The notes under the pieces are model-generated. The model made no database searches, was not told the origin of the DNA, and saw only the letters and a list, made by a program, of their open reading frames with translations. Below are positions 24,733-37,378 of a stretch of DNA of 64,000 nt, one piece after another (within the stretch, counting starts at the first letter, position 1; every line of letters starts with the position of its first letter). The position numbers were made by a program, and so were the translations under genes. The DNA lies in the NCBI GenBank assembly GCA_030762175.1, contig CM060842.1, forward strand, positions 67,581,001-67,645,000, written 5' to 3'. The DNA is from Metallyticus violacea (taxonomy: Eukaryota; Arthropoda; Insecta; Mantodea; Metallyticidae).

Positions 24733-25957
24733 TGTTCAATAAAGAATGATCATGCTTTTTTACAGGCATGCTTTCTTGCTCTAAAATTTAATTTTACAAT
24801 ATTTTGCTAGCTTAATGCATAATGTATAATTATGTGGTACTGGTTTCATTCCTGTCACTTCTGGTTCCTGCCTGTGAGAGGTGTGCAAGTTGAGACATGC
24901 TCAGTTCTGTCTACAGCAAAAAACAAACAATATGCTGCTCTGAAATTCTTTTCGTCTTGACAAATCTTTGCAGAGGCCTATTGAGAGTTAGTTTTCCCTA
25001 CAGCATACCTATAGATAGTTTAAAATGTTTAATCAGGGGAGGAAATCAATATCAAAGGAAGATGAACTGGCACTCCAGTATGTGCCATAATGCAAGAAAA
25101 TATTAACACTGTTGCTGTTATTATGAAAGAGGTATAATTCAGAACAATTTCAGAAATTCTGAAAATTTCATTGGGTACCACCCATTTGTTAGTAACTGAA
25201 AAGTTGCACATGCGACATGTTTATGCATGGCGAGTTCCAAGACTGCAGATTCCTAGACAAAAGAACTTTTGTGTACAGATTTGCATGCAGTTGAAGATGG
25301 CATTGCAGGAAGATGGAGAGTTTCTTTCAAAGGTAATCACGACTGATGAAGCTTGATTATATCATTTCGATCATGAGGGCAAACAACAGAAAAGCTCTGC
25401 ATGAAAATCTTCATTCTCACCCTCCCCCCCAAATCCAAAGCAGTTGCTTCTGCTGGAAATTATGTTCATTTTCCAATATTCAAGGAATGGTTTATCAGCA
25501 ATGACTTATCTGCTCAATGGTTGTTACTGGACTATACTATAGAGATGTCCTGAAAACTGTGCAAAGCCACATTTCTGTGTGCACCATGATAATCCATGGC
25601 TGCATATCGCAAATATTGTTGCTGAAATTCTCATGAAAATTCAATTTGAAGTGTATTCCTCAACCTCCCTCTAGATCAGATTTAGCCCCTTAAGACATTT
25701 ACCTTTTTCCCAGTTTGATGAAATTCCTCAGTGGGAGGCATTTTCTATCATCAGAAGCAGTAGTGAAGGCTATGGAGGCAATTCTGAAGCACCTGTCAAA
25801 AACTGATTTCCAGCATATCTTTGGAGACTGGCAGAAATGTTTGAACAGCGCACTTTATTCAATGGGGATTACTTTGAAAAAGAGCATCTAAATTATGAGG
25901 TTGAGTAAAGGTATGCTGTAAAAAAAAATTATGTTCATTCTTTATTGAACAGTGCTG
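24733..25957 (+). mobile_element. mariner-like element, inactive
   Basis: Terminal inverted repeats CTGTTCAATAAAGAATGA are at about 24,731-24,750 and, inverted, at 25,935-25,955. The 1.2-kb length fits mariner. Inside, across broken frames, are RTISEILKISLGTTHLLVTEKL (helix-turn-helix region, one stretch split here by frame), HMRHVYAWRVPRL, FLSKVITTDEA (first catalytic Asp), YHFDHEGKQQ, HHDNPWLHIA (second Asp) and DLAP-DIYLFPSLMKFLSGRHF (third Asp). At least three frameshifts or stops inactivate it. It sits inside the orphan-family pseudogene. Confidence 0.9.
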
Positions 25958-25959
25958 GT

Positions 25960-26515
25960 AAATGAACTCATTCGGGAACTTTCACAAAGAAAAAAGTTTA
26001 TAAAAACTTGAATGCAATATTAGAGGCAAATCAATATAAGTCTGTCAGTGAAATATCTAAGAAAATTTAAGTGGCATATTGATGGATATACAGGATAGAT
26101 AGTTTACAAAATCTTGTTGCTTCATGTACTTATAGGGTCAAAATACACCAAAACTGTACACCAGCAGAAACTGCTGAGAAGAAACTTAAATCCAGAAGAG
26201 AATGTCCAACATGTCCTATTGGTTGACTCAAAAAAATGTTACTTCTACTCTGCAATGTAAAGTTTGGCTTGGTTAAAGGATTTATGAAAGTACTTGGGAA
26301 GGCTAATTCAAAAGAATTCCTGCAGTTGGATGAATAATTTGGTACTATCTTAGCAGCAAAACTAACAGGAGCTATTTTAATTGATGAGCTGCAGGAATGA
26401 TATATTTCAGGAAACTTTGAGTGAGAATGAACTTGGAGAATCTTCAAGTGGCTTCGCACAAACTTAGATAAAATAGAAAGCCTCCCAGATACAAACAAGG
26501 AATGCAGAAATTGAG
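25960..26515 (+). pseudogene. Decayed orphan-family gene, C-terminal half
   Basis: Directly after the mariner: NELIRELSQRKKFIKT, then HVLLVDSKKCYF, SLAWLKDL, KLTGAILI, ETLSENELG and FKWLRTNLDKIESL in alternating frames. They follow the order of the family whose first half lies at 24,235-24,640, so the mariner split one gene copy. The spacing is shorter than I remember for the family, suggesting an internal loss. Confidence 0.5.
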
Positions 26516-26554
26516 TAAAAAGAAATGATTGTTACAAATCAAAAGTCCATTTAT

Positions 26555-26640
26555 TATAAATATTGTACTTACAAAGCTGTAGACAATGGAGTGGTAATAT
26601 ATCTTAAGCTAAGGTATTCATTTTTTTCGCTAAGTAAGTA
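26555..26640 (+). repeat. Penelope terminal-repeat fragment
   Basis: TTGTACTTACAAAGCTGTAG followed by ACAATGGAGTGGTAAT. The same block occurs at 29.95, 40.32, 44.40 and 47.25 kb beside Penelope or palindromic repeats. Confidence 0.65.
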
Positions 26641-26927
26641 AATGGAGTTTAACATAAAAATTGAATACTTAAGTTTAGGATCCATTTATTATGTTTGCAT
26701 TTACATTTTTTCCTGACTAGCCTTGGTGATATCAGTGATTAGATGAATTTCATCACGATATTAAATGGAGCTTTTGGAATGAATCCACAATGGGAAGCCA
26801 ATCTTGGTCTTACTCAGAAAAAGAGTATAAAACATTTCTGGTTATGAATTCTGTCCAGTAAAATTAATTCAAATTGGTAGACAATAATTTACAATATATC
26901 TGTTAATTCTCCTTTTTTAAGATATAG

Positions 26928-27310
26928 TAATAGTATTTATTTTTCATGCATCAACATACAACATTTTTAACAAAATAAAAACAAATAAAAACATTAATTT
27001 TAAATATTACAATTAGGAACATTGCCTTTGGCAATTCCAGAAGGCACTAACTCCAATAAAATTTATTTCAATTTCAATGGCTCTGTCCCCAAGTACTGGT
27101 TCATCAGCAGCTACCTACTGGAATATTCAGGGCACCGGACTCTGATCCAACCAAAAACAAAACACAACATTACAAATAATTTATACATTAAATACAATAT
27201 AAATTATATTTCCTACAATACTAAACCTTCCTTCTTTTTTAATTAAACCATTTGGCCAAATTTCTATCCTGGAGAGTTGTTTATTCCTTAGGACCTTATA
27301 GGCATTAACA
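26928..27310 (-). mobile_element. LINE 3' end (same family as 32.3-33.5 kb)
   Basis: This block matches 32,320-32,695 over about 375 bp, including TATTTATTTTTCATGCATCA at the element end and ATTTGGCCAAATTTCTATCC. Only the 3' untranslated part is present; the coding part is cut off. Confidence 0.8.
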
Positions 27311-27549
27311 CCCAGGTCATTGGATTCTGTTTAACTAATGCTAGATAACTTTTTTAAGATATAGCTGTATACTTACATGATTATGATACTAATGCAACTG
27401 ATTTGCTCGTAAGGCATTGAAATTCTGCACAAGCATGGTGGAGGGCAAAAGCACAGTCCATTTGCATGTTGTGCACCAAGTGTTTGCAAACTGTATTATA
27501 CTGAGGTGATGAAAATGAAAAGAGGATTAGGGCTACTATGGAGCAATAG

Positions 27550-27715
27550 TAGATTGTTGATTTGTTTTATTTACAGATGCTCTTTAACATTTAGGTCATC
27601 AGCATCCCATTCAATTCAGAATATGAAATAGCAATAAATTTTGCTCAGACTTCTTCTTTCAGGGTTGAAGTTCTTTTATGTGAATCTATGACATGGAAGC
27701 AACAGTACAGAATCC
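27550..27715 (-). mobile_element. SINE-A fragment
   Basis: Minus-strand SINE-A body and tail: GATGCTCTTTAACATTTAGG, CCATTCAATTCAGAAT and AAATTTTGCTCAGA. The tRNA head is missing. Confidence 0.75.
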
Positions 27716-27739
27716 CTGCTCATGCAATTGAGTATTTGG

Positions 27740-28375
27740 GCAAAGCCTCTCCCTAGAGGCTTTCCAAAGGCTGGTACCTAAGACTTAAAATTCCTGGCTC
27801 CCTGATTCTCTGGGAGAACAATTGTGGACCAGTTGCAACCAATCGCCCTAATTCCTGGACAGGTAGAAGAAATGCTGCTTATCTGTGGTAGATCATTCCT
27901 TCCTTCTCTCAGATATACTGATTGGGCAGCCTAATCTAGCATCTGCCTGCTCAACTCTGCAAGTGGGTAACAATGAGTTCTTTTGGTTGCTCACCACCCT
28001 GCCACTATGCAGGAGGATCACTATGGTTCAGCGTACTCAATTACCCATGAGTAGCAAGAGCACATTATCCAGATGATTCCAAGAAGGAAGGAACTTGAAT
28101 GTCCAGCTCTGCATGCTTCTAGTAATGTCAGAAGTACCACGGGTGCACCGGGTCTGCAGAGCTCGTACCATAGCATTTGAAGGGGTAGATGCCCCCTCTA
28201 TGTGGACTATCCAGCAATGATGAAATTTATGACTGGAAAAATTAAAGAAGCTGAAGGAAACCTGCTCAAATTACCACTTTTCTCACATGTGGGCACTGGA
28301 CTAAACTCACGCTGCCTTGGTAGGAGATCAGTGATCTAATCATTCTATGATGACACCGATGTATAATGATATTAC
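27740..28375. other. GC-richer island of unknown origin
   Basis: About 600 bp here are clearly richer in G and C than the flanks. There is no long open frame. The right end (28,290-28,370, minus) looks weakly tRNA-like, with GTGAGTTTAGTCC in a B-box position. It may be an old SINE or a nonautonomous element. Confidence 0.45.
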
Positions 28376-29790
28376 ACTTCTTGAAATTTATGTTTATTTT
28401 AATCAATTTTATATGTTAACTATAATTAAAATTTTGTATGTGATGGAAGAAAACTGAGGATATTTCCATATTTAACATGAAAAAATTGATCTAGAAGAAT
28501 ACAGTTTTATATCAGGCAATTATAATTAGTTTCCTTTGTACGCTTATGTTATTAGAAAAAGAACAATGTTGAAATTTAGTTACTTCTGGCCTCTATAATG
28601 TATTTGGTGATTTGTTGGATTCAACCTACTAATAACTGGAAGCATTCTCCTATAAGAGCAAAGATGGTTAGCATTTACAACCTCTACAACACCTCTAGGG
28701 TCATGTCAAAATGCTTCCATTGTTCAATAAGCTGGCATAAGACTTTGCAAGCCCTTATTTTATGTCATTTGTCTGAAGGCTTTTGTCTAAATTATTAATA
28801 CATTTTCTGTTTCAAGTTTTAAACAGGCTGCCCTATGTAGTTTAGCAACTGCACATTGAGTATTAGATAACTTGATTCTAGATCAGTAATGAATTAGTTT
28901 TGTGCATGCATGTTGTCTCATTCATGCACATACTACTTTATTACTATAGATCTTGTTAAAGAAGTTTTATGATTGCAACAAATTTAATGGACTTGACTAC
29001 TTTTATTTGTTAATGTTTGGTAAGTTAATGAACAAAAATTATTTGCAACTTGTAAGTATAAAAAGTTAACAGATGTCAAAATAATAAATATCTGTTTCTA
29101 TTTCAATCTGATAATAATTATATGCATATTTATATTATTATGGATTGTCAGTTAAGAAGCTCTGCATAGTTCTTTTCCCTGCACTACTGAATCATGATGT
29201 GGTTTAAATCAAGGACAGTCATAGGCCATTAATTCAACAAATACCCTATAGTTAATAAAGAACAAATATAATTCATTCTTAATATAATTCTACGGCATGT
29301 TCAGCATCCTTGAGCTTTGCTCTCCTTCCAAAGGATCCAAAGAATATGAACATCTACAAAACCTAATCAATGTACCTTCCTGAATATCTCAGCAGTTGAA
29401 ACAAATGAGTGAATGAATAAAGAAATTAATATAAAAAGAGAGATATGTTAAAAAAAATATTATAGCAGCCATGAACCTATGAGCAGCAGATAAGTTAAAA
29501 AAAAACTTTTAATGTGCCAGAAAGACAAGCAAGTCTTTACAGTAATGAACAAATTGATTAATGGTACCAATAAGCCTGGAGTTTAACAACACCTTAATTT
29601 TCTTACCAGAATGGAGGAAGTATTTTGGAAAAAAACCTAACCAAGGTAAATTGACCAAATTAGCAAGCCAATGCAGCTCACAGTAAATGACAAGCAGACA
29701 CTTAATGCCTGAGCCATGGTAGTACACAAACTTGAAATTTTCCATTCTGAAATCCCAATAAAAGCTGGTCTACATCCTATTAGAACTTAC
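28376..29790. other. Unassigned AT-rich DNA
   Basis: No gene or recognised repeat. Confidence 0.5.
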
Positions 29791-29791
29791 T

Positions 29792-29985
29792 AAATATGTT
29801 CACACTAACTCCACTTACACAACATTAGGACATGTTTTGGAAGTAATCACTCCTATCAAATGCTGTTGACCAACTACTCAGCAGTGTTCCAATGTTGTAT
29901 AAGTGGAGTTAGTGTGAACATATTTAAAACTTTTAATAGGAATATTACCTCTCCATTGTCTATAGCTTCCTAAGTACAATTTAAA
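29792..29985. repeat. Palindromic Penelope terminal-repeat pair
   Basis: Arms 29,792-29,830 and 29,888-29,925 are inverted copies of TATGTTCACACTAACTCCACTT-type sequence (cut here into AATATGTTCACAC and TAACTCCACTTA). The left arm keeps the AAAACATGTCC remnant of a hammerhead. The CCATTGTCTATAGCTTCCTAAGTAC block follows at 29,952, as beside the 40.3-kb palindrome. Confidence 0.7.
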
Positions 29986-31704
29986 TAAAAGCTGGTCACC
30001 TTAACATATGTCATCTGTTTGCTCAACATATATTTGCTTGAATTCAGGCCATATGTGCATTTCTGCAGTTGCATTTAGCAACAGTAAATATGGCACACCA
30101 CGTTTTAATTTTATATGCCAACAAAACCTAAATAATGTCAGTCACTTAGCACATATTGCTGTTCCACTTTAGAAATATGAGTATCATCAAGCTTTTATTT
30201 GGTCTAAACTCCAGCATATGCATATTATGATGCTCAGTATCCAAGGCTGAGATATCCAAATTTAAAATTTACTATTTGCTGAGCCTGGGTGTTTTCTTAG
30301 TCTATTCAAAAGTTTTATGACAGCATACAGTAGGAAATGAACCAAGAATCTGCAACAATGTAAGACATTCCAGAATTTGAAACCTTTTGTCCGATTGCTC
30401 CCCAAAAGAGAAGAGAGATAGTTTGTGGCTCTTAGGAAACGTTTTATACAGATGATCGTATATCATGGTCAATATTCTCTTGTTTTATGGTTAAATTATA
30501 GATAACCAAACCATACCTTAAAATATATTATTTCCAAATTAAAAACAGGAACTTCCAACATTTATAAAATTGATAAGGTAAAAATATTGCTTTCTTTAGG
30601 ATGCATTAATAATATAATGTATTCAGCATATTTTTTTCTTGTGATTAAGCTCAAATAAATGTAAATCATATTGCACACTTAAAACTCTTATCACATTACA
30701 TTGCCTGTACATAAACTTCATCATGGTGCAAAAGATTGTCTACACATTTAACAACTTTTCTACTAACAATGGCTCACTAAACTGTAGCGGTGCATCTGAA
30801 ACTAAGACTCTTGCCAAAGTATTTACATATATTTTTTTATCCTTCACTAATAATGAATTACATGACATCTAACATTTATTAACAGTTTTTCTAACAAGGA
30901 AATTGTGTTTTATCAATCATATTGTCTTTCACATTGTTAGTGCCATGCCATTATCACTTCTCATATCTTGGGGTACCTTAATTACCAAAACTATTTTTAT
31001 TTACTACACATGTTCCTTTTCACAACCAGGTCAGTCATGCTTTTACAAAATTATAAAAATGCTGAATATAATTTTAACTTTCAAATACAACACTTTTCTT
31101 ATTGGTAATCTTAACAAGTAACCATTATATAATGCCCAGCAGATATAATTGCTTCAATAAAATCTGTCCTTTTATGTTCACCAATACTTGTAGCTTTGTT
31201 ACTAATTTTACTGAAAAAATATTTTATATAAGCTATTAAACTACAAAAAGTATGCACACAATAAACATTTAAGGCATTTTTCATAGAATTAGCAATAAAG
31301 AAATACAGAAATAATTCATTTTATTTATTTTGTATATGCATGAAGGAAGGGATATGAATACAAAATGCTTAATAAACTCTACTTGTTTCCTACCAGTGAA
31401 ATAATAACAAACTTATTAATTTCTTAAATTTACAGTTTGACAAATCATCTGTCTACATTAATATGTTGTTTAGGAAGACTTTAAACAGTGAAGTTATTTT
31501 AAATTGCAATATTTGGTTGGATTTTTAGCACTGGAACTTCACAAATATTTTTATATCCCAGACATGTTTCACATGCATTTGCATTCACCTTCATCTACTT
31601 TCTCCAACTTTTGTTGCCTCATTGCTATCTCTATTTTACTCTTTCAACTGTCTGATGAACTTTCTGATTAGGTTATTCTTAGGCAGGATTTTAAAATTAA
31701 TTTT
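29986..31704. other. Unassigned AT-rich DNA
   Basis: No gene or recognised repeat. Confidence 0.5.
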
Positions 31705-31997
31705 TTTTTTATTTATTTATTTATGGACGCTCTTTAACATCTCAGGTCATCAGCGTCCCATTCAACTCAGGGTGTGAAACAGTCAACAAATTTTGCTCAG
31801 AGGCCTCTCTTTCAGGCTTGAGGTTCTTTTTCATGCCGTAAATGTATGGCATGGGACCCACGGCTTTACTTCCCTTCCGAAGGCAGCCATACTTAGGATT
31901 TTTACGTCCGAAAAAATCCATTGCTCCTGGCCGGGTTCGAACCTGCATTCTTGGATGTAGGAGACAAGTATGGTAACCACTACACCACCAGGACCAA
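31705..31997 (-). mobile_element. SINE-A copy, nearly full length
   Basis: The minus strand begins GGTCCTGGTGGTGTAGTGG (A-box) with GGTTCGAACCCGGCCAGGA-like B-box, then the whole body and a T-rich (A-rich on the minus strand) tail at 31,700-31,725. Close to the copy at 39.86 kb. I found no convincing target-site duplication. Confidence 0.9.
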
Positions 31998-32099
31998 CTT
32001 AAAATCCATTGCATATTGTTTGTTTTTAAGATAAAAATCCTTACCCAAATGGTTATTTATGTAGGGTTAATTGTTGTTTTTAATAATTTGTTTATGTAT

Positions 32100-32312
32100 C
32101 TATTTGATGGATTCCTGCCCAAAAGTGTGGCTACTGCAGATTTTTCTGTTTCCTGCAGAGCTGCACTCTTTTGGTCAAAGAACAATAAAATAGATACAGA
32201 AACAAAACTATTAAAATAGTAAGAAAGCACACAGATCTAACCATTTGGGAAAAGATTCTTATATTTCAAACAACATGTAATGAATTTTGAAATCCCACCT
32301 GAGGATGATCTA
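32100..32312 (+). pseudogene. Penelope-like element, C-terminal fragment
   Basis: Plus-strand remnants FSVSCRAALFWSKNNKIDTE, TKLLK, then LGKDSYISN and MNFEIPPEDDL match the end of the Penelope ORF. A LINE copy abuts it on the right at 32,320. Confidence 0.6.
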
Positions 32313-32319
32313 GGTGGTG

Positions 32320-33490
32320 GTGGTATTTATTTTTCATGCATCAACGTACAAAATTTTTTTTAACAAAATAAACACAAATAAAAAAAACATTAACAGTGTT
32401 TTCGGCAATTCCAGAGGGCACTAATTCCAATCAAAATTTATTTCAATTTCATTGGCTCAGCCCTCTAGTTCCTGGTTCATCAGTCGCTGCCCACTGTAAT
32501 ATCCAGGGGACCAGGCTCTGATCCAACCAAAAACAAAACAAAATATTAAAAATAAGTTATACTTTAAATACAATATTCAGTTATATTTTCTACAATACTA
32601 AATCTTCTTCCTTCCCCCCCCCCTTTTTAAATTAAACCCATTTGGCCAAATTTCTATCCCTGAGAGTTGCTTATTCTTTAGGACCTTATACATACTAAAT
32701 TGGTGAATAAGGATCCTGTTTAACTAATGCTAGATAATTAGTCCCATACCCTCCCGTACTCATTTTTATCTCCTTTCACTATCTAACAATGCTATTCTTA
32801 AGCACATTTCCTCAAGTATTTTACACCCATAGCCATTTTTGTCTTACCTTGCCTATGTATTTTCCCAATTCCTAAATGTTTTCATCTGATATTAAATTAA
32901 AAATTCTTCTACCTCTTATTTCATCAGGTAAAGTTCTCCCAATTTTGTAATAAGAACTGTTCCCTCCAAAACTTGGTTTGCTTACATTCTAGTATACAAT
33001 GCCAAGTACTATCTGGTTCTTCACACATAGGATATTTTACCTTAGTGTATTCATTGTTTAATCCACTTAAATATTTTACTCCTGTTCTAAACCATTCTAA
33101 CCCTTCCCTTCCTACCTTATTACAAATTTCAATATATCTTTCTCTTCCCCACACATTTTTAGTGTACTATATAATTTCAGAGATTTTTTGGTGTTAAGAT
33201 TTGCCCATATTTCCTGTTTTTCAATATTCTCAATTCTTATTGTTATCTCTTTCCAAAATCCTTTACCCAATCTTTCTCCCTTGCACCATACTAGTCCCAT
33301 GCCTGCTTTTTGCAGGTTTTTTTTTGATTTTGGATAACCAAGCTTCTCTCCTCTTAATTTTTCCTTGTGCTACCAAACACTGATTAATGATATTCTCCTC
33401 CTCTAGTCTCCTATTCTGTACCAATATTTCAATACTCTTTCTATGATCTTGCTTTTATAGCACAATCTTCCTAGTTCCATCAAGGCAACC
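32320..33490 (-). pseudogene. Non-LTR retrotransposon, C-terminal part and 3' UTR
   Basis: Two minus-strand frames (33,300-33,112 and 33,154-32,924) give GLVWCKGERLGKGFWKEI, SLKLYSTLK, MWGRERYIEICNKVGREGLE, FRTGVKYLSGLN and CEEPDSTWHCILECKQ. The final Cys/His-rich block (C-x2-E…H-x3-C) and the SLxLY…GR-xG order resemble the region after the reverse transcriptase in R1-like and related LINEs. The 3' UTR runs to 32,320, with a C run at 32,615-32,624. A related coding copy lies at 60.9-61.6 kb and a 3'-end-only copy at 26.9 kb. The clade is not certain. Confidence 0.7.
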
Positions 33491-35205
33491 TCAACAGTTG
33501 GAGTAAATAGATGAAGATGAATGCAAGTGCATTCAAAATATGTTAAGCATAAAAAATGTCAGTGTAGTTCCAGGGCCAAAAATCCATCCAAATATCATAA
33601 TAATATACCTATAGTTCATACACTCAATTCTTGCCATGAACTGGTATTAAAACAAGTATATGCCAATTCTAAAAGAATGATTCTGGTGCTTTGCAGCTTC
33701 TTAAAATGTGCTTCACCAATGCGAGACTTTTATAGACACACAATCAATCATTTTTTTAAAACTCTGTGTTAAATGATAAGCATACATCCAGGTTTGATAG
33801 TTTGTTCTTTATGAAATTTAATATTCTTGAATTATGATACATACAAAGACAGTTTTTATTTAAATACCCCCAGTGTCTATTCAGAACAAAATTATACATC
33901 AACACTTTTAGTAATCATACCTCTTCCTTCATGTATAAATCATAATTTTGCATTTGCTTCTTATAATCATAAAGTGTTACAGATTAATTCTGCAGACATT
34001 TAATGATGTTTAAAAAAAACATTATGTATTTTTATACTTAAAACTATAACAAAATTAAACTTTATTTCAGAGTTAAAACTTCTGCATGATCTTAATGAAC
34101 TTGGGTGCATTTATTGTCTGCAAATATGAAACATTTTCCCAGCTGTAATCTGATAATGTAACAACTGCAAATGGTTAACTGTATCATTGACCAAAAGCAT
34201 CAAACATCATTTATATACCATAAGTATTATATTTAACGGGGCTTAACATATTTTTAAAAGGCATATTTGTTTTGTAACAGAAATGCCTGAGAGTGTGGTT
34301 TCTGACAAGATATTCACTATAATTTTATGATTAACTAGAATTTATTTTGAATTTTACACCTAACATAATTCCAAACTGGAAATCTAATACTGTCTGCATA
34401 TAATAATAAGGAATATTATTTTAATAATCTTATAAAGTACCAGTTTTATTTGTAAACCTTGCCTGCTCATGTGGTGTTTTGTGCATTGGCTACTAAGTAT
34501 GCTGCAGCTGTACTTCAATTTCACTTCTTAAAATATATAGTCTTGCCTTATAGAAGAAAGTTAACAGTAGTTGTTCTCCTTTGGGTATAAAAGTCACTAT
34601 ATCAGAACTATTCTGACCGACACAATTAAGTTTGGCCACCATAATGTTTCTGATTTCATTGCTAATGTTTTTCCTATTAATTCCAAAGCCATCACTTTTT
34701 TGCCAGTTGTTGGAGTGATTTTGTTGGTGAAAATTCAAGAATTATACCAATTTTATCTTCTTCTTCTTCTTCTTCTTCTTCTTCTTCTTCTTCTTCTTCT
34801 TCTTCTTCTTTTTTTTTTGCGCTGAACCTGTAGATTCATATTTGTCACAACATGAATTCCAGTTCTGGAAGGACGTAATTAACCAGGAAAGTTCTACATA
34901 AATTCAGCACACATGCAACAAGCTTTTTGATTTTTTTGAAGTGCTAATGGGTAGTTTGTACAGAGAAGCTATTCAAAATTAAGGTTATTGTATGGTTGAA
35001 TCGACAGTTAGCTGAGGGTGCAGACAATGATCTGTGAAAAATTATCTAAATATAAAACCAGTGAACTTTGTGTGTATGTGTTCTAATACCAACTTGATGA
35101 GAGCATTGGAGTTATGCACATGGGTGGCAGAAGGAAGGAGCTTAGTGTTGTAACATGCACACTGATAATTGGCAGACTAAATTATGCTGAATGATGATAA
35201 ATATG
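33491..35205. other. Unassigned DNA with a TTC microsatellite
   Basis: No gene recognised. The only clear feature is the TTC array at 34,757-34,810. Confidence 0.5.
34757..34818. repeat. (TTC)n microsatellite
   Basis: About 18 TTC units followed by a short T run. Confidence 0.95.
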
Positions 35206-35375
35206 TGGTGAGATGATGGAGCAATGACAGGGAAACCAGAGTACTCAGAGAAAACCTACCCAGATGCCGCTTCTTCTGCCACAAATACCACTTATGGCCA
35301 CTGGGATAAAACCTAGGCCATCTCAATAGGATGTGAATAGTCTAACCACTCGGCCATGGCACCATCTACTTAAAA
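35205..35375 (-). mobile_element. tRNA-derived SINE (SINE-B-like head)
   Basis: On the minus strand the sequence starts GGTGCCATGGCCGAGTGG with TTAGACTA (A-box), followed by a B-box region GGTTTTATCCC, then TGGTATTTGTGGCAG and GGTTTTCTCTGAGTACTCTG. The head is of the Ser/Leu tRNA type (GGCCGAGTGGTTA). The body differs from SINE-B, so this may be a separate subfamily. Confidence 0.65.
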
Positions 35376-37148
35376 CTGTCTAATCAGCTTCACAATTGAA
35401 GTATACTGCCATGAGAACTGGTGGGAATGTGTTCAGAAAGTAATGTTCACATGACAAAGGAAGGGAAGTGGAGTTAAAATATGCAGCTGCTCGCTGCAGT
35501 GTGCTCAGTAGCCAAGACATTAAATTCTATGTGAATAGACAATGTTTATAGCTAAAGCCTGATAGCTACCATATGGAGAATGATGATGGGCAAAGATACA
35601 TAGGAGTTAAAGATCATAAACATTCTCATTTATGTTTTCCACTTTATTTGCTAAATCTTTTTTGAATTCATCAAACATTCATGATCTGTTTATCATTGCT
35701 TTCCCTAAAGTTGAGAATAATTTATATTGCATACCTAGTTTTCTTACTACTGCAGGCACTTGTATTAACGTCATGCCCATTTTGAACCATAACTAATCCT
35801 ATGCTTGATGTTGTTACATAGACTCTATGTTAGCTTTTTACTATCATAATGCTAACTTGTAGTTATTATAGCCAGAGTTCAATTGCAGCAACAAGGAAGT
35901 TTCCTTTATGTACCTGTTCAGAGAATAGACTGCTTAAACTGCTCAGTTCATGCACTGTAAGAAAAAGTTAAAATTTTGCATCTTTATTTTTTGTATTCAG
36001 AAGATAAACACTATAGTAGCTTCCTTTGTGAAACTGTAAGCCCAAAGACTTGTAACAATCAGTAAGAGGCTTAAAGGTTCTAAGCTAGTTTACACATTAA
36101 GTCAACAACTTAAGCAACGTCTTAACCTTAACAATGTTGTAAGCCTTTAACAATCATAACATTAATTAAATTTTCTATTGAGGCTTGAATCTTGCCCATC
36201 TAATTAATTTGGATCTTTAATAAACTCTGAAAATAGATACTAACATTATTCAGTATCTTCTGCAATTGATGTTAATCTTAGGTTATTTTAATATGATGAA
36301 TGTCCTGTCAGTTAAGGTAAAGCATGTATTTGATATGGTGCTGTATTATTTACTTCTTTAGCAGTTTAAATCTGCACTATTTTTCTGTTCAGATGTAACG
36401 TTCTCTTATCTAGAGAACAAAAAGGTAACATATGAAAGAAAGGCAGGGGGACAAAGAGAAAATACTTAATATTGCCATAAATACTGTTACAGAATTTGGA
36501 AAGGAACTGTGTATATTGGGAATAGGCACCGTTGGTGACCATGGGAGAATGGGCCCATTTGGCGACACTGCAGTTGCATAACATATTTTGAAAGTTGCCA
36601 GAGGAAGTGCTGTTCACTATAGAAGCAGAGCAAATTTATCTAACAAATACTGAAACATTGATGTTCGCTCTAAATACACCATTGGTAGTCCAGGCCCTAC
36701 AGTGCTCTCCTTGAATGATCTTAGCATTCTAGCTCTCAAGGATTCTTCACCTACAGAGCGGCAACATTGGAGAAGAGAGTTGAGGATTGTTCCTTAACTC
36801 TACAACTGCCATATTCCATTAAGTTGGAGAAGTTAATTGAATGCTTCAGCAATTACAAGGACATCAGGGTGGTTTCTGTTTGCTCACCTCAACAAAATGA
36901 AGTTTTAGTGTTATCTGGAGCTCATCACTAGAAAGAGGGTTCACCCGGCATCCACAGCAAAGGACAATGCTGGCAAGGCATCAAGATTACAGGACACGCA
37001 GTACAGGCAAAGCTTTACAGCCCCATCAAAAGGTTCAGAAATTATAAGTACTTTAATTAGAAAGTATTAAGCAACATTATATTTGGCATTGCTTGACAAT
37101 TGTTTGTCTGATGAATGGACAGAAATTATAAATAAACATCAACAACCT
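35376..37148. other. Unassigned DNA
   Basis: No gene recognised. Frame 36,366-36,617 (minus) has no motif. The block 36,640-37,030 is slightly less AT-rich. Confidence 0.5.
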
Positions 37149-37212
37149 TAGAATTTAAAATGGTTGAGTCAAATTTGTAACACATTACTAATATTTAAAA
37201 AAGGAAAACTAA

Positions 37213-37242
37213 GTTTCTGGAGCTAATTGCTCCCATCATCAG
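37213..37242 (-). ncRNA. Hammerhead-like motif
   Basis: CTGATGA, hairpin TGG(G)AGC…GCTCCA, GAAACTTAGTT. Stem III would be A-U and C-G with loop TTA. Confidence 0.55.
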
Positions 37243-37345
37243 TTCCAGATCGACTGCCAGCCTTGTTCTTCATGGTGGTTTGTCTCTGGAAAAACCATGA
37301 AAAACCAAATCACTATGAAGAACAAGGCCGGCAGTCGATCTGGAA

Positions 37346-37378
37346 CTGATGATGGGTGAGATTAGTTCCAGAAACTTA
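37346..37378 (+). ncRNA. Hammerhead-like motif
   Basis: CTGATGA, hairpin TGGG…TCCA, GAAACTTAG. Facing partner of the motif at 37,213. Confidence 0.5.

Noticed and set aside
24329..24769. Longest open frame in the neighbourhood, 146 codons on the minus strand
   Set aside because: It is the antisense of the orphan-family blocks on the plus strand, which carry recognisable motifs.
34571..34825. 84-codon plus frame ending in poly-Leu
   Set aside because: The Leu run is the TTC microsatellite read in frame, and the rest has no motif.
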